Source of the DNA: Coriaria nepalensis
Taxonomy: Eukaryota; Streptophyta; Magnoliopsida; Cucurbitales; Coriariaceae
Reading direction: 5' to 3'
DNA length: 64,000 nucleotides
Assembly: GCA_027186245.1 (NCBI GenBank)
Contig: CP114487.1
Location: 11,403,001 to 11,467,000 of the forward strand
Positions 11,391 through 23,322 of this stretch are shown here, one piece after another. Every line of letters begins with the position of its first letter. The first letter of the stretch is position 1. The notes beneath the pieces are model-generated. The model did not search any database. It was not told where the DNA came from and saw only the letters and a list, made by a program, of their open reading frames with translations. The position numbers and the translations under genes were made by a program.

Positions 11391-13269
11391 CTACTCGAAT
11401 GCATCATCATCATCGTCGGGAAGGGGCTGACTAGCAGCAGCAGCAAGCTCGGCCTCATGCCTGCAACGATTATAAAAAGATGCATCATCAGTGTTATACT
11501 TGATATATATATATATATATATATAAAGAACCCTTCTCGTTGCAAAAAAGAAAATCCCAAAATGTAACCACAAAACGACCCTTGGAATTTTTCAATGGGA
11601 CTTGCTAAGGAGAAAGATAAAAAGGGAGAGATAGAGCTTACTGTTGCTGTGCAGCCAAGTCAATCAGCACTTCAGGAGGAGCCAGGGCAGGAGATTCCAC
11701 GAAATGCAGGTTGGGGTCCCTGCAAGTAGTAAGTGCGAAAGAAATCAGAGGAGAATTTTGAGGCTGGAAAAATAAAAAGAATAAAACTCTGAATTGGAAG
11801 AGAAGATTCATTACCCGGCAAGTTTTCTAGCTAGGTAGAGAAAAGGCTTTTCAAAGTTATAATTACTCTTTGCAGAGATCTCATAGTACTGCAAATTCTT
11901 CTTCCGGTGGAAGGTAACTTGCTTGGCCTTCACTTGCCTGTTCTTCACATCAACCTTGTTCCCGCATAGAACAATAGGGATGTTTTCACAGACCCTGGAA
12001 ATAATCCAAAAGAAAGAAGGCAAAAGAAATCAACAATTTATGAGAGATACATCAATAATTCAGAGGAAAAGAGGTTAATAAAGGTGCTGCTGTACCGGCA
12101 GAGATCACGATGCCATGTTGGAACATTCTTGTATGTCAGCCGAGCAGTAACGTCAAACATGATAATTGCACACTGCCCGTGGATGCTGTAAAATGAACCT
12201 ACTTTTTAGACTGTAATCTACAATTCTGTCAGAAAGACAACACCTTGCTACAAAAAGGTTAGAAAACCACTGCACTTGGCATAACAGTAACGTCTCATAG
12301 AAACTTCAAGTCTAGTTTTTTTTTTTTTTTATATAGACGAGGTGAAAACAAGGCCGTACAAATTAATAATTGATAGCCATCGAGGAAGAAAAGCAAACTC
12401 ACTAGTATCCATCTCTAAGACCACCAAACTTCTCTTGCCCAGCCGTATCCCAGCAGTAGAATCGAATTTTCCCACAATTGGTAAAGAAATCCAGAGGGTG
12501 AACTTCAACTCCAATGGTAGCTGCTCAAGAAATGTGTGGCAGGGTGAGTGGGTACTTTCAAAAGATGCTCTCTTGCTACCGCATTATAAAGACAATAATA
12601 TATATATAGACATATATATATAAAGGACACTTACGCTCGTACTTCTTCTCGAACTCTCCTGTAAGATGTCTTTTCACAAATGTTGTTTTCCCTGCATTAT
12701 TCCAAATATACAACATCCTCAGAAGGGGAAAAAAAAGTATCAATTCATATACAGAAATACAATCAGACGTGTAGAACATGATACAGCTAGAGAGTTTCCA
12801 ATCCAAGTTGCAAACTATGATACAACGTGCAGAATATAATCCCCATGAAAATCACCCGATACATATCTAAAAAAATAACGAAGTTCTATGTCAGTTATAA
12901 AGACATTAAGAATAACAACCAAAATTCAGCAAACCATAGATTCAATGGTCGAGACACGAGATCTAAGATTCAAAAACAGAGATTCATTTTTCCCGCCAAG
13001 AACTTTCACATCAACCAACAAAAATCTGCAAACCATAATTCAGCAAAATGCACCTGTTCCACCATCACCGACGATTACAAGCTTAAAGCTAGGGTAATCT
13101 ACAGTCTGCTGATTTGGCAAAGCCTGCAGCAGGAAAGATCAAAAATTCAAAAAACCACAAGATATTCGAGAATCGAAAATGTGAGCATATGGTCGCTCCA
13201 TAATATCAGACTCGAAGATCGAAAACTTTTCATAGCATCGGGAAAGAAAATTACACAGAGCCATACCAT
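11391..13269 (-). CDS. RAN: Ran small GTPase
   Basis: Eight coding exons on the minus strand: 13267-13269 (the ATG alone), 13054-13123, 12635-12691, 12403-12520, 12096-12185, 11815-11994, 11642-11719 and 11391-11460. They give exactly 221 aa, the usual plant Ran length. All GTPase motifs are present: GDGGTGKT (P-loop), the switch I threonine in [26 protein letters not shown] and [13 protein letters not shown]. The acidic Ran tail ends DDDDDAFE. Role: Ran-GTP drives nuclear import and export through the pore, and spindle assembly. The upstream region (13270-13560) has several TGGGCC/T site-II motifs, usual for constitutive genes. Short TA repeats lie in introns near 11502-11524 and 12595-12622. 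The number of the Ran paralogue is not determined. Confidence 0.97.
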
Positions 13270-13804
13270 TTCGTGTTCAACTTTCTGCGCTGGAATTTCA
13301 GTGGCGGGGAGAGAAAACAAAACAGCAAAGCAGCCTTGAAAATGAGAGGGGGGTTTTATATCGAAGAGGTTGAGCGGGCCCCATCGATTTCTTATGTAGC
13401 TTCAACCTAACGCCGCAATATGAACCGTACGATTAATTTAAGAGGATTAACAGCATCTGGGCCTCACCGTCAAAAGCCCATTTTTATAAGACTCGAGTTT
13501 CTCAGTGGAACTATTGGGCTGGGTCCAGGATTTTCTAAATTGGATAACTGGGCTGCTAATTTGTATTTTAATACGAAATTAGACTCTCTTTATAAAGTCA
13601 TAGAGGAATAGTGCTTAATAAAATCATAGTAAATTTTTATTATTCTATTCTCGCGTTGAGTATATATACCTGAACATTTTCCATTATACTAACAAAAACC
13701 ATAGTGATAATAACAATACATTACTAATACATCAACCATAGCCCACAGGCCACACCAAATAACTTGGATCGCCAAAATTTCGGCCCTATCATACCGGGCT
13801 TTCT
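13270..13804. promoter_or_regulatory. Ran leader/promoter and DUF642 3' flank
   Basis: Both neighbours run leftward, so this holds the Ran 5' UTR and promoter and the DUF642 3' UTR. Site-II elements (TGGGCC near 13458, AGCCCA near 13475, TGGGCT near 13516 and 13547) sit 190-280 bases upstream of the Ran ATG. The short rightward frame at 13420-13611 has no similarity. Confidence 0.5.
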
Positions 13805-15741
13805 TCACATACGCTTCGGCCCACGAACGCTCAACAGCTTAACATCATCAAGCACCGGCCCACAGAGCGAAGAGAAGTCATCGCTTCTCGTGGTGTAGAA
13901 AGTGCTGAAGAAAACAACCCGCGTCCGGGAAGCAATCGCGACGAACTTCAGGACCGCCCGTTTATACCCTCCTTTCCCCTTAGACTCGTACGGCACTTTA
14001 AGAGTCTCTCTCCCCGCAAACGCCTCAACGATCATCGAACCTGCACATGCGTTGCTAGCATCGCCGACGGCGAACGACAGAACATAGGTTCTGCCGGGGA
14101 CTGTTCTGACAATTTGTGCTATCGCGCTTTCTTTTCCGGCGACGAGTTCTACCGCTCGTCGGCCTTGCGGCACGGAGAAATGGGCCGAATCGATGTACTT
14201 GACCGCTTTAAGTGACTCAACCATCCAACCGGGTAGTGGAGAATGGTCATCTTCTATGTTTGGAGGGATCAGTACTCCCCATGATGTGTTGGGAAATATA
14301 TAGGGACCTTCCTCAAATCCGCCATTCTTCAGTAAGTTTTCTGCGACGAAACATAAAACCAATGATATTAGTGGGCTGAGAAAAAATTACAATGAAATGG
14401 GCTAAAACAATGGGCTTACTGTTAGTGGGCCTTGGAGGGTAAAGAGTTTTGATAGCAACAGAGTCGATAAGTGGGCCACAAGCAGGGTCCTCTTCAACGC
14501 CTGGGTTATGTATAACAATTTCCACCACATCAAATTCAGCTTGAAAGGCCCAAGCATAAGAGTCCCATCCATTACTACTATACAGCGTTTGCATCGGCAA
14601 AACGCCTGAATCAGGCGCCACTGATATATTCAAACGCTCTTCCTGAGCACAAGTCCGAGCTGCACTAAACGTGATGGAGTAGTACATTCCTTTAATCACG
14701 CTTATCCGTTGCTTAATCGACGCCTCGTTTCCGAGTCTCACGGCGAAAGCTCCCTCCGGCACGACGAGCAACATGTCGCCTTGTTTTTGCCCGGATTTGA
14801 TGTACTCCACGAAGCCGGTCACTTCCCATTGCGGTATGGCGTAACGGCCTCGGACCACCGTGCCGTTGATAATGTCCGATCCCTTTGGGGCGATCTCGAA
14901 ATTGCCGTTCGGTAAATAACCTGATCATTCAATTAGTTGAGTAAGTCTAAGATGACATAGTATTGTTCCATGAACTAATATTAGTAACCCATTTACTATA
15001 TCAGGCAACTACTTTCTATCACAACCCAAATGGCGGCATGATGTTTCATGTTCTAGTACACAGTTTAGACAACAGCCATGTGCATTCTGACAAGGTGGTG
15101 CCAACCTGGCAAACCCAGCTAAAGAACTAAATCTCGACCGTCCAAAGAATCTTAGACCGAAATCGACAAAACTTTTTGCTTGAAGCAACAGTAAATTACG
15201 GCAGCCGCAGTTAATGTGCAGATTAAAGACTTAGGTAAAATGAATAAATAAATTATTCAAACATTTCGCTTTCAACATCATTAACTGTTTGCCAGAGAGC
15301 CTCGTCACTGTCGGTTAAACTCCCAGAAAATATGAAAAAAAAAAAAAAAAAACAATTTATCCTTATTATACCTGTATGAAGATGACAGCTGCTCACTACG
15401 ACATTAGTTAAAAGGGTTAAAGCGAGTTCGTTGTGTTCTTGAACTAACTATAGTAACTTTCTGAATCTAACTATAGACACCATTAGGGAAGAGGAAGCTA
15501 GTTAACAAATCAACTAACTAAACAGAGTAACGAATTAATGATTTAATGCAGTTTTGCTTTTAATGGGAAGAAACGACGTGTAGTGTTAGTGTTAGCTACT
15601 ACAAATGTGGAGAGAGATATGTGAAGATGTCATCGTCGAATTACCGTCGGTGACGGCTACGGCAAAGTGGAAGCAGGTGGCGCACAATAGCACTGACAGA
15701 ATGGAGATTGTTTTCATCTTATGAAGGCCGAAAATTTTCAT
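13805..15741 (-). CDS. DUF642 secreted cell-wall protein (BIIDXI-type)
   Basis: Three coding exons: 15645-15741, 14420-14920 and 13805-14340, giving 377 aa, close to the usual length of about 370. The N-terminus (TISILSVLLCATCFHFAVA) is a clear signal peptide. Two galactose-binding-like DUF642 modules follow; each starts with an LPNGNFE / LKNGGFEEGP motif and carries conserved cysteines (ARTCAQE, DPACGPLID, NACAGS, SSLCGPVLDD). Family knowledge: DUF642 proteins are apoplastic, bind cellulose or pectin fractions and raise pectin methylesterase activity. A TATA-like TTTATAAA lies on the minus strand near 15855. The DUF642-QCR7 neighbourhood matches my memory of Arabidopsis At4g32460/At4g32470 and At5g25460/At5g25450. 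The gene looks intact. Confidence 0.95.
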
Positions 15742-18177
15742 CAAACTTTTTCGCTAGATATCCTAGAGAGAAAAGAGAAGAGAGTGAAAAGGAAAGGTGG
15801 TGGAAGATAGAGAAGAAAGCTATACCCGAGGGTTAGCTTATATGCATGAGAGCGTTTATAAATACCCATACAATACAACAAAATAACGGAAATTGCCATT
15901 ATACGTTGCGATGAGTCATCATCGGATTAGAAAAGACAGAATGACGAAATTACCCTTTAAGTTAAAACTAAAATATGAAAAGAATTACATCCTGTTTTTA
16001 AATAATATATATAAAAGATAATAATAAAATATTTAGGTTCTTCGAGTCGAAACGAAGTTCGGTAAAGACAAAAAGCTGATTAATGTCACATGGTATGCTT
16101 CCTACCTACGCTATTGCTGATGAGCCCTTGAAAACTGTAGAGACACGACAATCCTTTCTTTCTTTGATCATATACAGGTTTATTAAATTTAAAACTATAT
16201 ATTATAAAATTAATATAATCTTTTAATTCCCAATTATATATCCAACATCAGTAAATATTCTGTAAAATGAACCGTCCATCATCATCTTCCACGCATTTTT
16301 ATGTCCATCGACGACGCACAAGATTTCTGCATTCTGACAACAGCAGATGCAAATTATCTTGAAAAATAAAGCTTAATTGCTTGCGTCATCTAATTGTCTA
16401 TATCTTCATAATGATCTCTTTATCCAGAGAAAGAAACTCATCATCTTGTTTGGGTGCATGGATTTGAAAATTTTCTTAGACGGATGCGAGAAACAGTAAG
16501 TAAATCAGATTTTGGGGGATCGGTGGATAAGAATTTCGAAATCGATAAAATATAAACATAGATAATAAGATTGAATTGGATTTATGTTAATATGCTGTTT
16601 AAAAGATTCCTTAAGATTTAACATCTTCGATTGTTCATATATCTGAGTATATATTACCAAATCTGCTAAGTTTTTATAGTAATGGAAAAAAAAAAAATGA
16701 AGTTAATTATAAGATAGAAAAATACAAGAAACATGTCACGAGGGGTGTGGGCCACTTATCGGAGGTTAGGGTGAAAGGGGACCCACGAAAGGTGGACACA
16801 GATTGGATACAGAAAATCCTTCGGATGACAGTTCGTATGATGGGCCTATTAGAGGGAGGATAGGTGGGCCTCTTGAAGTGAAGTGGGTCTATTTGTTCAT
16901 CTGGATCGATATTTCAAAATATATAAAATTTAAGGCCATTAAGTCCTTACAAGATAACCGAGAAAACTAGTTGACTAGTGTGTGGCTTAGTAGATCTTAG
17001 GATTAATGGTGTTGATGTTGACTGAATTTGTCTACGAGACATAACCGATGTTTCTCATTCACAGTAGATTGTAAGGCGCATGTGATGTTTAAAGTAAGAA
17101 GCAATAGTGTCGCAATCATTTTCTATTTTTCATGTGACTGCAATACTTTGGTTAAGTGTCGCTTCCTCAATGATTCATTCATGTTATTATTACAAGATGG
17201 CTTTGAAATATATTCAAAGAATGAACAGTTGAGAGAACCTTGAGGCAACTACAGGGACAAGACAGCAGGCCTGCCGACTTTGCGATGAGCTTTTAGTTGC
17301 GATAGGATCATGGTTATGGAGGGGGGTTAAGCAGTACACGTGGTCAGCATTCATTGGGCCGTCTCCATATAATCAAGAACATTATTATTACTATTAATTA
17401 TTACATTCAACTACCTTAATACCCTTAATCCAAATCCTTTTGTTTTAACGAAAACATATTATAGTAAATATTAATATTAGCAATTACAAATTTTTCTAAA
17501 GTTGCAAGAAAGTTAAGTGGACCCCATTTCTAAGATATTCAAGGATTATCTAATCCTCTAATTCAAAAATAGAAGGGATTAACAAGTTATGTTAACACTT
17601 TTGATACTGACAGTGAATTTCCGAAGAGTTCAAAATCCTCTAGCGAATGCCTCCTAATATCAAAGGTAGGAATATAAATGCATAATACTACTTAAATATT
17701 ATGAGATCGATACTAAACAATCAGATGCATTTTCACGTGCAAGCATTTATGAAGGAAATCATGCCATGTTTGTTTGAGAGATACATCTATTATTCTCATA
17801 ATATAATATAACAAATGAAAGCATACCACATATACCTATAAAAATAAGTTAAATAGCAAAGGGGAAGAGCAGAGTCTTACCGACATGTAGGTAGCCCTGA
17901 TGGGGCTCGCACATTATGGCACCACCGTACATGAAAAATCAGACAAATATGATATTCCACTCGATTAGGATTATATGAGAAGTTGAGATCACATTATTGA
18001 CATAAAGAAGGCGGCCAGATGAATGACAACCAGTATCACTTTTCAAATTCAAATATGGAAAAAAGAAACAAAAGAACAACTGTTTGAAATGGATAAATTA
18101 TGCATCTCCCTCCTGAGTTTCGAAAATTAAGGCAGCACAATGATTGACAACTGCGAGACGCAGAGAGGCGTATATGC
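15742..18177. other. 2.4-kb spacer between DUF642 and QCR7
   Basis: It begins with the DUF642 leader and promoter (to about 16000). The rest is AT-rich with no recognised gene; open frames such as 17028-17243 are short and unlike known proteins. No terminal repeats or transposase remains were seen. The end adjoining 18178 should include the QCR7 3' UTR. Confidence 0.5.
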
Positions 18178-19355
18178 TTAAGGAATGGACCGCTGGTAAA
18201 GCTGCAATGCTCCCAAGGCTTCACGTTCACTTCTCTCTTTCTTCACCTGCAAAGATGAGGCCAACAGAAAATCAGATTAGAATTATGAAAGTAGCTTCAG
18301 TTCTAACTAATTCTTGGCGCTTTCCATGTATTTCCCACATAGGAACGAGTCCATACATAGCAAAAGGAACCATGTTTAAGTTTCTGCTATACCCAGCGCA
18401 GGAGACAGAGATTGGCTATGGGTTTATCAGTAGTAACAAGCAGGCATAAAGCTTCCATCCGCGAACTTAAGACATAAATCTGACATATATTGGATCAGAA
18501 GGTTTTATCCACTACTCAATAAAAAAGGGCATGTTGGAACAAGGGTATCCTTCAAGACCTGTAGTGAGCCGGTGTAACCAGTCATCTAGAGGAAAAATAC
18601 AACTCATAGGCAGTCCAGCAAGAGAAGAAACGGTAAACCATAACAATGCTTAGAACTGAAGTAGGATTCGTAAAACATGAAAAGTTTGACGTGTTTAGCT
18701 CAACACTATAACGGCACTAGGGAAAAGGTTAAGACTTTTTTCTTCCTTGATGACAGAAAATTCGACATGTTCACAGCACCTTTCCAGCAATTTTAATAAT
18801 CGAGACTGCGGCAAACAAAAAAGGATGAAAAAACGCTTACAAGAGAAAGCATGTCTTGAAGATAACTCCTAAACGGCGTTTGCATAGCCTGCAAAAAGGA
18901 AAAAAAAAACTTGGGATATAAAGGCAAATTGAAGTGACTACTGCAGACTAAAAAGGTAAATTATAGCTAGTTGAGGAGAACCTGAAAATCCTCAGGAAGG
19001 TATTCATGCTTCATGGAGAGGTCAATGGCACGCTTCAAACGCTGGTTGCGAGCATCCACGATCTCTCTTGGTAGCCGATTCAACGCCTCCTTGATATCCA
19101 GATCGAAGTATGGATCGTACAGATCGTAGTATCGAAGCCCTAATATGTTTTATCACCAAAATTGATCCCCCCCCCCCAAAAAAAGAACATGAATACATGG
19201 TTGCAATCAAGGAATACTCGATAGCCGATCACAAGGAGAGTTAGGGTTTAGGGAGGCTGACCATATCTGCGGAGGCGAGTGGAGATAGCTTTCATGTGCT
19301 GAGCAGCAAACCAATTCTTCTTAGGATCTATAAATGACTGCAGAAACGACGTCAT
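18178..19355 (-). CDS. QCR7: Cytochrome b-c1 complex subunit 7 (QCR7, 14 kDa)
   Basis: Four coding exons: 19262-19355, 18982-19139, 18841-18888 and 18178-18246, giving 122 aa, the normal size. The protein starts MTSFLQSFIDPKKNW and contains MKAISTRLRRYGLRYYDLY, LPREIVDARNQRLKRAIDLSMK and ends LQLYQRSIP, all conserved in plant QCR7. Role: a matrix-facing accessory subunit of mitochondrial complex III, needed for assembly and ubiquinone reduction around cytochrome b. An open frame continues upstream of the ATG at 19355 to 19505; the shorter start is chosen because it matches the conserved N-terminus and the upstream part is low complexity. A C-run (about 19168-19176) lies in the first intron. 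The gene sits 3' of DXS3 on the same strand. Confidence 0.95.
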
Positions 19356-20084
19356 TTCTATCTCTCTCTTCGTCACCTGCAAGCCTTCAACTCTCTCTCT
19401 CCGATTTTCTTCTCTTTGTCTCTCTTCCCCGTCTACGGCTTGCCTAGCTCGATCCGAGTTTCCTTGTATCCAGAAACGACGACGTGGAGAGAACACAAAA
19501 GTCAAAACAACTACGGGCCTCCTTCAAACTACCATAAAGCCTTGGTCCATGTTGAAGCAAAAAAGCCCAGTCGCCCCCACAGACCCAAATTCATATTTTT
19601 GTTCTAGCGCTGGAAATTGACGGCACGTTTGGTTCGGTTTTTCGGTTTTTGGAGTGAGAATGAAATAAAAATACATATAATTTAACTGTTTAGTTAGATT
19701 TCATGATGAAGTGGGACTGCGTTTTCATTTTGCTCGTGTTTGTCTGCTTCGTATCAGATGTTGACTTTGAATAAGAGAGAAAAAGTAGAAGCTAATACAG
19801 GGAATGGAAAATGGATCACGAAGTTAAACGTGAGCTTATATTATACACCATCACTGTTCTACATCCGAAACGAACGACACAAGAAGTTGATGCTCAACAG
19901 GTATTATCATCTTCAGGCAATCGCATATACATAATAATACTAATATTAAAACATTTACACACCATTAGAACCTGGTATCGAAACATCGAATCAAAAAATA
20001 ATCCTGTTCCCGAGCTTCCATTGATTTTGGCATTTTGCCCATTCAAAAGAAGAAAAAAAATGATGGGGGAAATCATGTTTAAAT
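19356..20084. other. QCR7 promoter and DXS3 3' flank
   Basis: 729 bases between two leftward genes. The part nearest 19356 is CT-rich leader; site-II-like GGGCCT and AGCCCA occur at about 19515-19570. Frames at 19740-20098 are short and have no similarity. Confidence 0.5.
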
Positions 20085-23000
20085 CTAACACATCATAAGG
20101 AGAGCTTCACGGGTACGGCCTAACAGACTCAATGTTGTTGCAGCAATGTGATGCCCGGTTAACCCTGCAAGATTGAGCTGTTCATTTGGCGACGCCTGCT
20201 CTATATAGTTATCTGGTAGAGCTATTGGTCTCCACTGAAGAGGTAAAACAAATGAAATCAGAACTTTGCAAGGGATTGATGAAAAGAAATAAGAAAAGGG
20301 GAAAGACATAATACCTTGACTCTTCCATCAAGGTGCCCATCGAGGGCCATGAATTGTGCAATGTGGGATCCGAACCCTCCAATAGAGCCTTCCTCGACCG
20401 TAATAAGAAAGTTATGATGTTGACAGAGTTGCCTGAGAAGCTTGATGTCAAGGGGCTTGCAGAACCTTGCATCAGCCACTGTGACTTCAATCCCCAGCTC
20501 TGAAAGAAGGGACCGTGCCTTAAGGCAGTTTTGAACCATTGAACCGTACCCTAGCAGAGCTACATCTTTACCTTCTTCTAGAACCCTTCCCTTTCCAATC
20601 TGAGATCCCATAATCCACAATACAAAACTTAAAACAAATTTGAATATTTTCAACATTACATAGTAAAACAAAGGGCAGTAAGGGAACTTCTATTACCTCG
20701 ATGGGAATGCCATCAAAGCATATAGAGTGGTCTGACTGGACAATAGTCCCCCTAGGATATCGGAAACACACTGGTTGATCATCGATTTGTGCTGATGTGG
20801 CAACCATGTTCACAAGCTCGTTTTCATCAGACGGTGCCATCACAATCATATTTGGTAATGATGACATGTACATAATATCAAATGGCCCGGATTGTGCAGG
20901 TCCCTTTGCCCCTACCAATCCTGCCCCTGGAATCACAAACCGTACTGGAATTTTCTGTCGATCTACATCATGGACCACCTGATCATATGCTCTCTGTAGA
21001 TAAGCAGAAGGGACGACACAGAAGGGCTTTAAGCCACCACAAGCCAAGCCAGCAGAGAATGTGACTGCATGCTGTTCAGCCATTCCTACATCAAAAAAAA
21101 TTTCAGGGAATCTTTCCTGAAAAATGTGGAAAGAAGGTTCCATTTGCATTCCAGCATGGACCATTACTATATCTTTGTTCTTCTCAGCCTCAGTAACCAG
21201 AGCCTCCGCAAAACAGTCACTGTAGTTTTGAGAATAAATTCCAGACGGCGATGAAAACAAGTTGCTCGAGCCTGTAAATTGATAATGAAAAAGGTAAGCC
21301 AAACTTAAGTTTGTTTTAGTTGATAAATTTCATCAAAAACCAAATTACCTTCAATATACTTGTACATGATTTCCCTCCTTGGTTGATTGCTTTCTGCTTC
21401 CCAATTGTCTTTAGTTATCACATGAACCAAAACAGGACCAGTTGAGTCAAGAGAAGCCACCTCTTGTAGAACACAGACCATGTCTTCAATATTGTGGCCA
21501 TCGACTGGACCGATATAATAAAGCCCAAGCTCTTCAAAAAGGGTTGCTCCTAGCGGGCCTATCATACCGCGTGCATACTCATCAACTTTGGCTGCTATTT
21601 CATGCATACCCTTGCCAATTCTTTTGGTAACGCCCTGGCCAGAAATGAAAGAATAGGGGACAGGTTTTATCAGCACAAGACAGAAGTCAAATAAGGCCAA
21701 CCGAAAAGTTAAACCATCTATCGTATACTGGAGAAAAGTGTAAGTCAAACAAGTTCTTTACTGGAAAAATCAGTCACATACTATCACGTGCAGTCTACTC
21801 TTGACCAAAAAAAACTTCTACCAGATTGTTTTGCAAAATTTTGTGAGATCTCAACATTTTTGGTGCATTAGTAAAGTATCCAAATATACCTAAAAGACCT
21901 TAAAATGTAGAGAAACAAAAAGGAAGATCACAAAAATTACCTTGGCAGCTTCGCGAAATTTCCTGAAGGATTTGCTGGATTGGATCCTGCTGAGAGTACT
22001 AGATAAAGCATTGATAGATGTCTTGGGGCCCTCCTCGATCCTTGGATGTAAACAGTGACGACTATCATTAAGTATCACTACCATATTTGAGTCCAAATAA
22101 CCGGCATTACTCATCGCTTCATAGACCTGACCAGCCGTTGTTGTCCCATTACTAATAACTGTCACTATGCGTTCTCTCTTACCTTTAATGTCCCGTGCAA
22201 CTGCCATGCCTAACATAATTAATGAGGAAAAAAAAAAGTGACTTCCAAAGTATAATCTGAAGCTAGAGACAGAAAACAAGAAATAATAATAATAATTATT
22301 ATTATTATTAAAAAATCAATTAGCTATTAATACCAAGGCCAGCAGAAATACTGTTGCAGCCATGACCAGCACCAAATGGATCGAATTCACTCTCGGAACG
22401 AGATGTAGATCCAGAAAGACCGTCCTTTTGAAGCAATGTATGGATCAGAGGCCGCCTTCCTGTAAGAATTTTGTGTGCATATGACTGCAAACAGAAGACG
22501 ATTGCATTAAGGACTATTCTATAATTCTATTAAGTTCAATGTTCACTTAAATAATCATCCTATTAGCCTTAGATTTTTATTTTTACCTGTTCTCCCACAT
22601 CCCATAAAACCTTGTCGACTGGAGCATTGAAAACATGGTGAATTGCCACTGTAAGCTCCACAGCTGCCATGCTGGCCTTCAATGAATTTTGTGTTTTCGC
22701 ATTCATAGAAGACAATAGTAGACGGACTTCAGTGGCTAGTTGTTTCAATTCCTGCGCGAATCATGCATCCAGGTAGTGAGAATGTTAGTTGTATATACAA
22801 GAAGGAAAAGCAATACTGTCATGAACTAACCTCTGGAGATAAGTTCTTCAAATGAATCGGGGTTTCAATCACATCAAGCAAAGGCGTGGGAACCTTGTCC
22901 GAGAAAAAACCATCCTTTCCGGGTAAAGAACATATTTCACTTACTAATCTCTGCATCAATAACAAGATGTACGGATTTGAACTTCAGAAATAATAATAAT

Positions 23001-23322
23001 ATACTCCGAGTAAGCCTAGAGGCAAATCAGTTTGGACTCCGAAAGGATAAAAACAATTTCTCAAGTACATTTATGGGACAAAAGAAAAATGAGAGTTACA
23101 GTTTTATCTTTCCCCATATTTCGTCGGCATCCAAACAGAAGAGCGGTCAATTACCTTGGAGCTGATAGCGGAAACAGAACCTGAGCAGGAACCGCTTCTT
23201 GGAATTCTGACGTATGGATGAAAAGAAGAGCTCGAGAGGCCCAGATTTGAAGGTAAAACCCGGGATTTGCCACAGAGACGAGCAATAATTCCCAGTGGGT
23301 ACTCAACCGAAGCAGTACCCAT
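20085..23322 (-). CDS. DXS3: 1-deoxy-D-xylulose-5-phosphate synthase, class III (DXS3-like)
   Basis: Nine coding exons: 23155-23322, 22831-22950, 22587-22751, 22334-22484, 21941-22209, 21349-21634, 20697-21271, 20315-20599 and 20085-20234, giving 722 aa with a plastid-type N-terminus. Fold-level motifs remain: [46 protein letters not shown] with the catalytic Glu, [11 protein letters not shown] and FRYPRG. The C-terminus ([22 protein letters not shown]) is class III rather than DXS1/2. Several residues essential in true DXS differ: GHQ is GEQ, the thiamine-diphosphate GDGAMTAG is SNGTTTAG, and the substrate site RAGLVGADGPTH reads [15 protein letters not shown] normally condenses pyruvate and glyceraldehyde-3-phosphate at the entry of the plastid MEP pathway. 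Canonical activity is therefore doubtful, and a different or regulatory role is inferred. The frame is intact throughout. Confidence 0.93.

Noticed and set aside
11502..11524. TA repeat as a possible origin or regulatory element
   Set aside because: It is a short intronic microsatellite in Ran; similar TA runs are scattered through the window.
19356..19505. Upstream extension of the QCR7 reading frame
   Set aside because: The extra 50 residues are low-complexity Arg/Glu sequence from a CT-rich leader; QCR7 proteins begin at the MTSFLQSF methionine.
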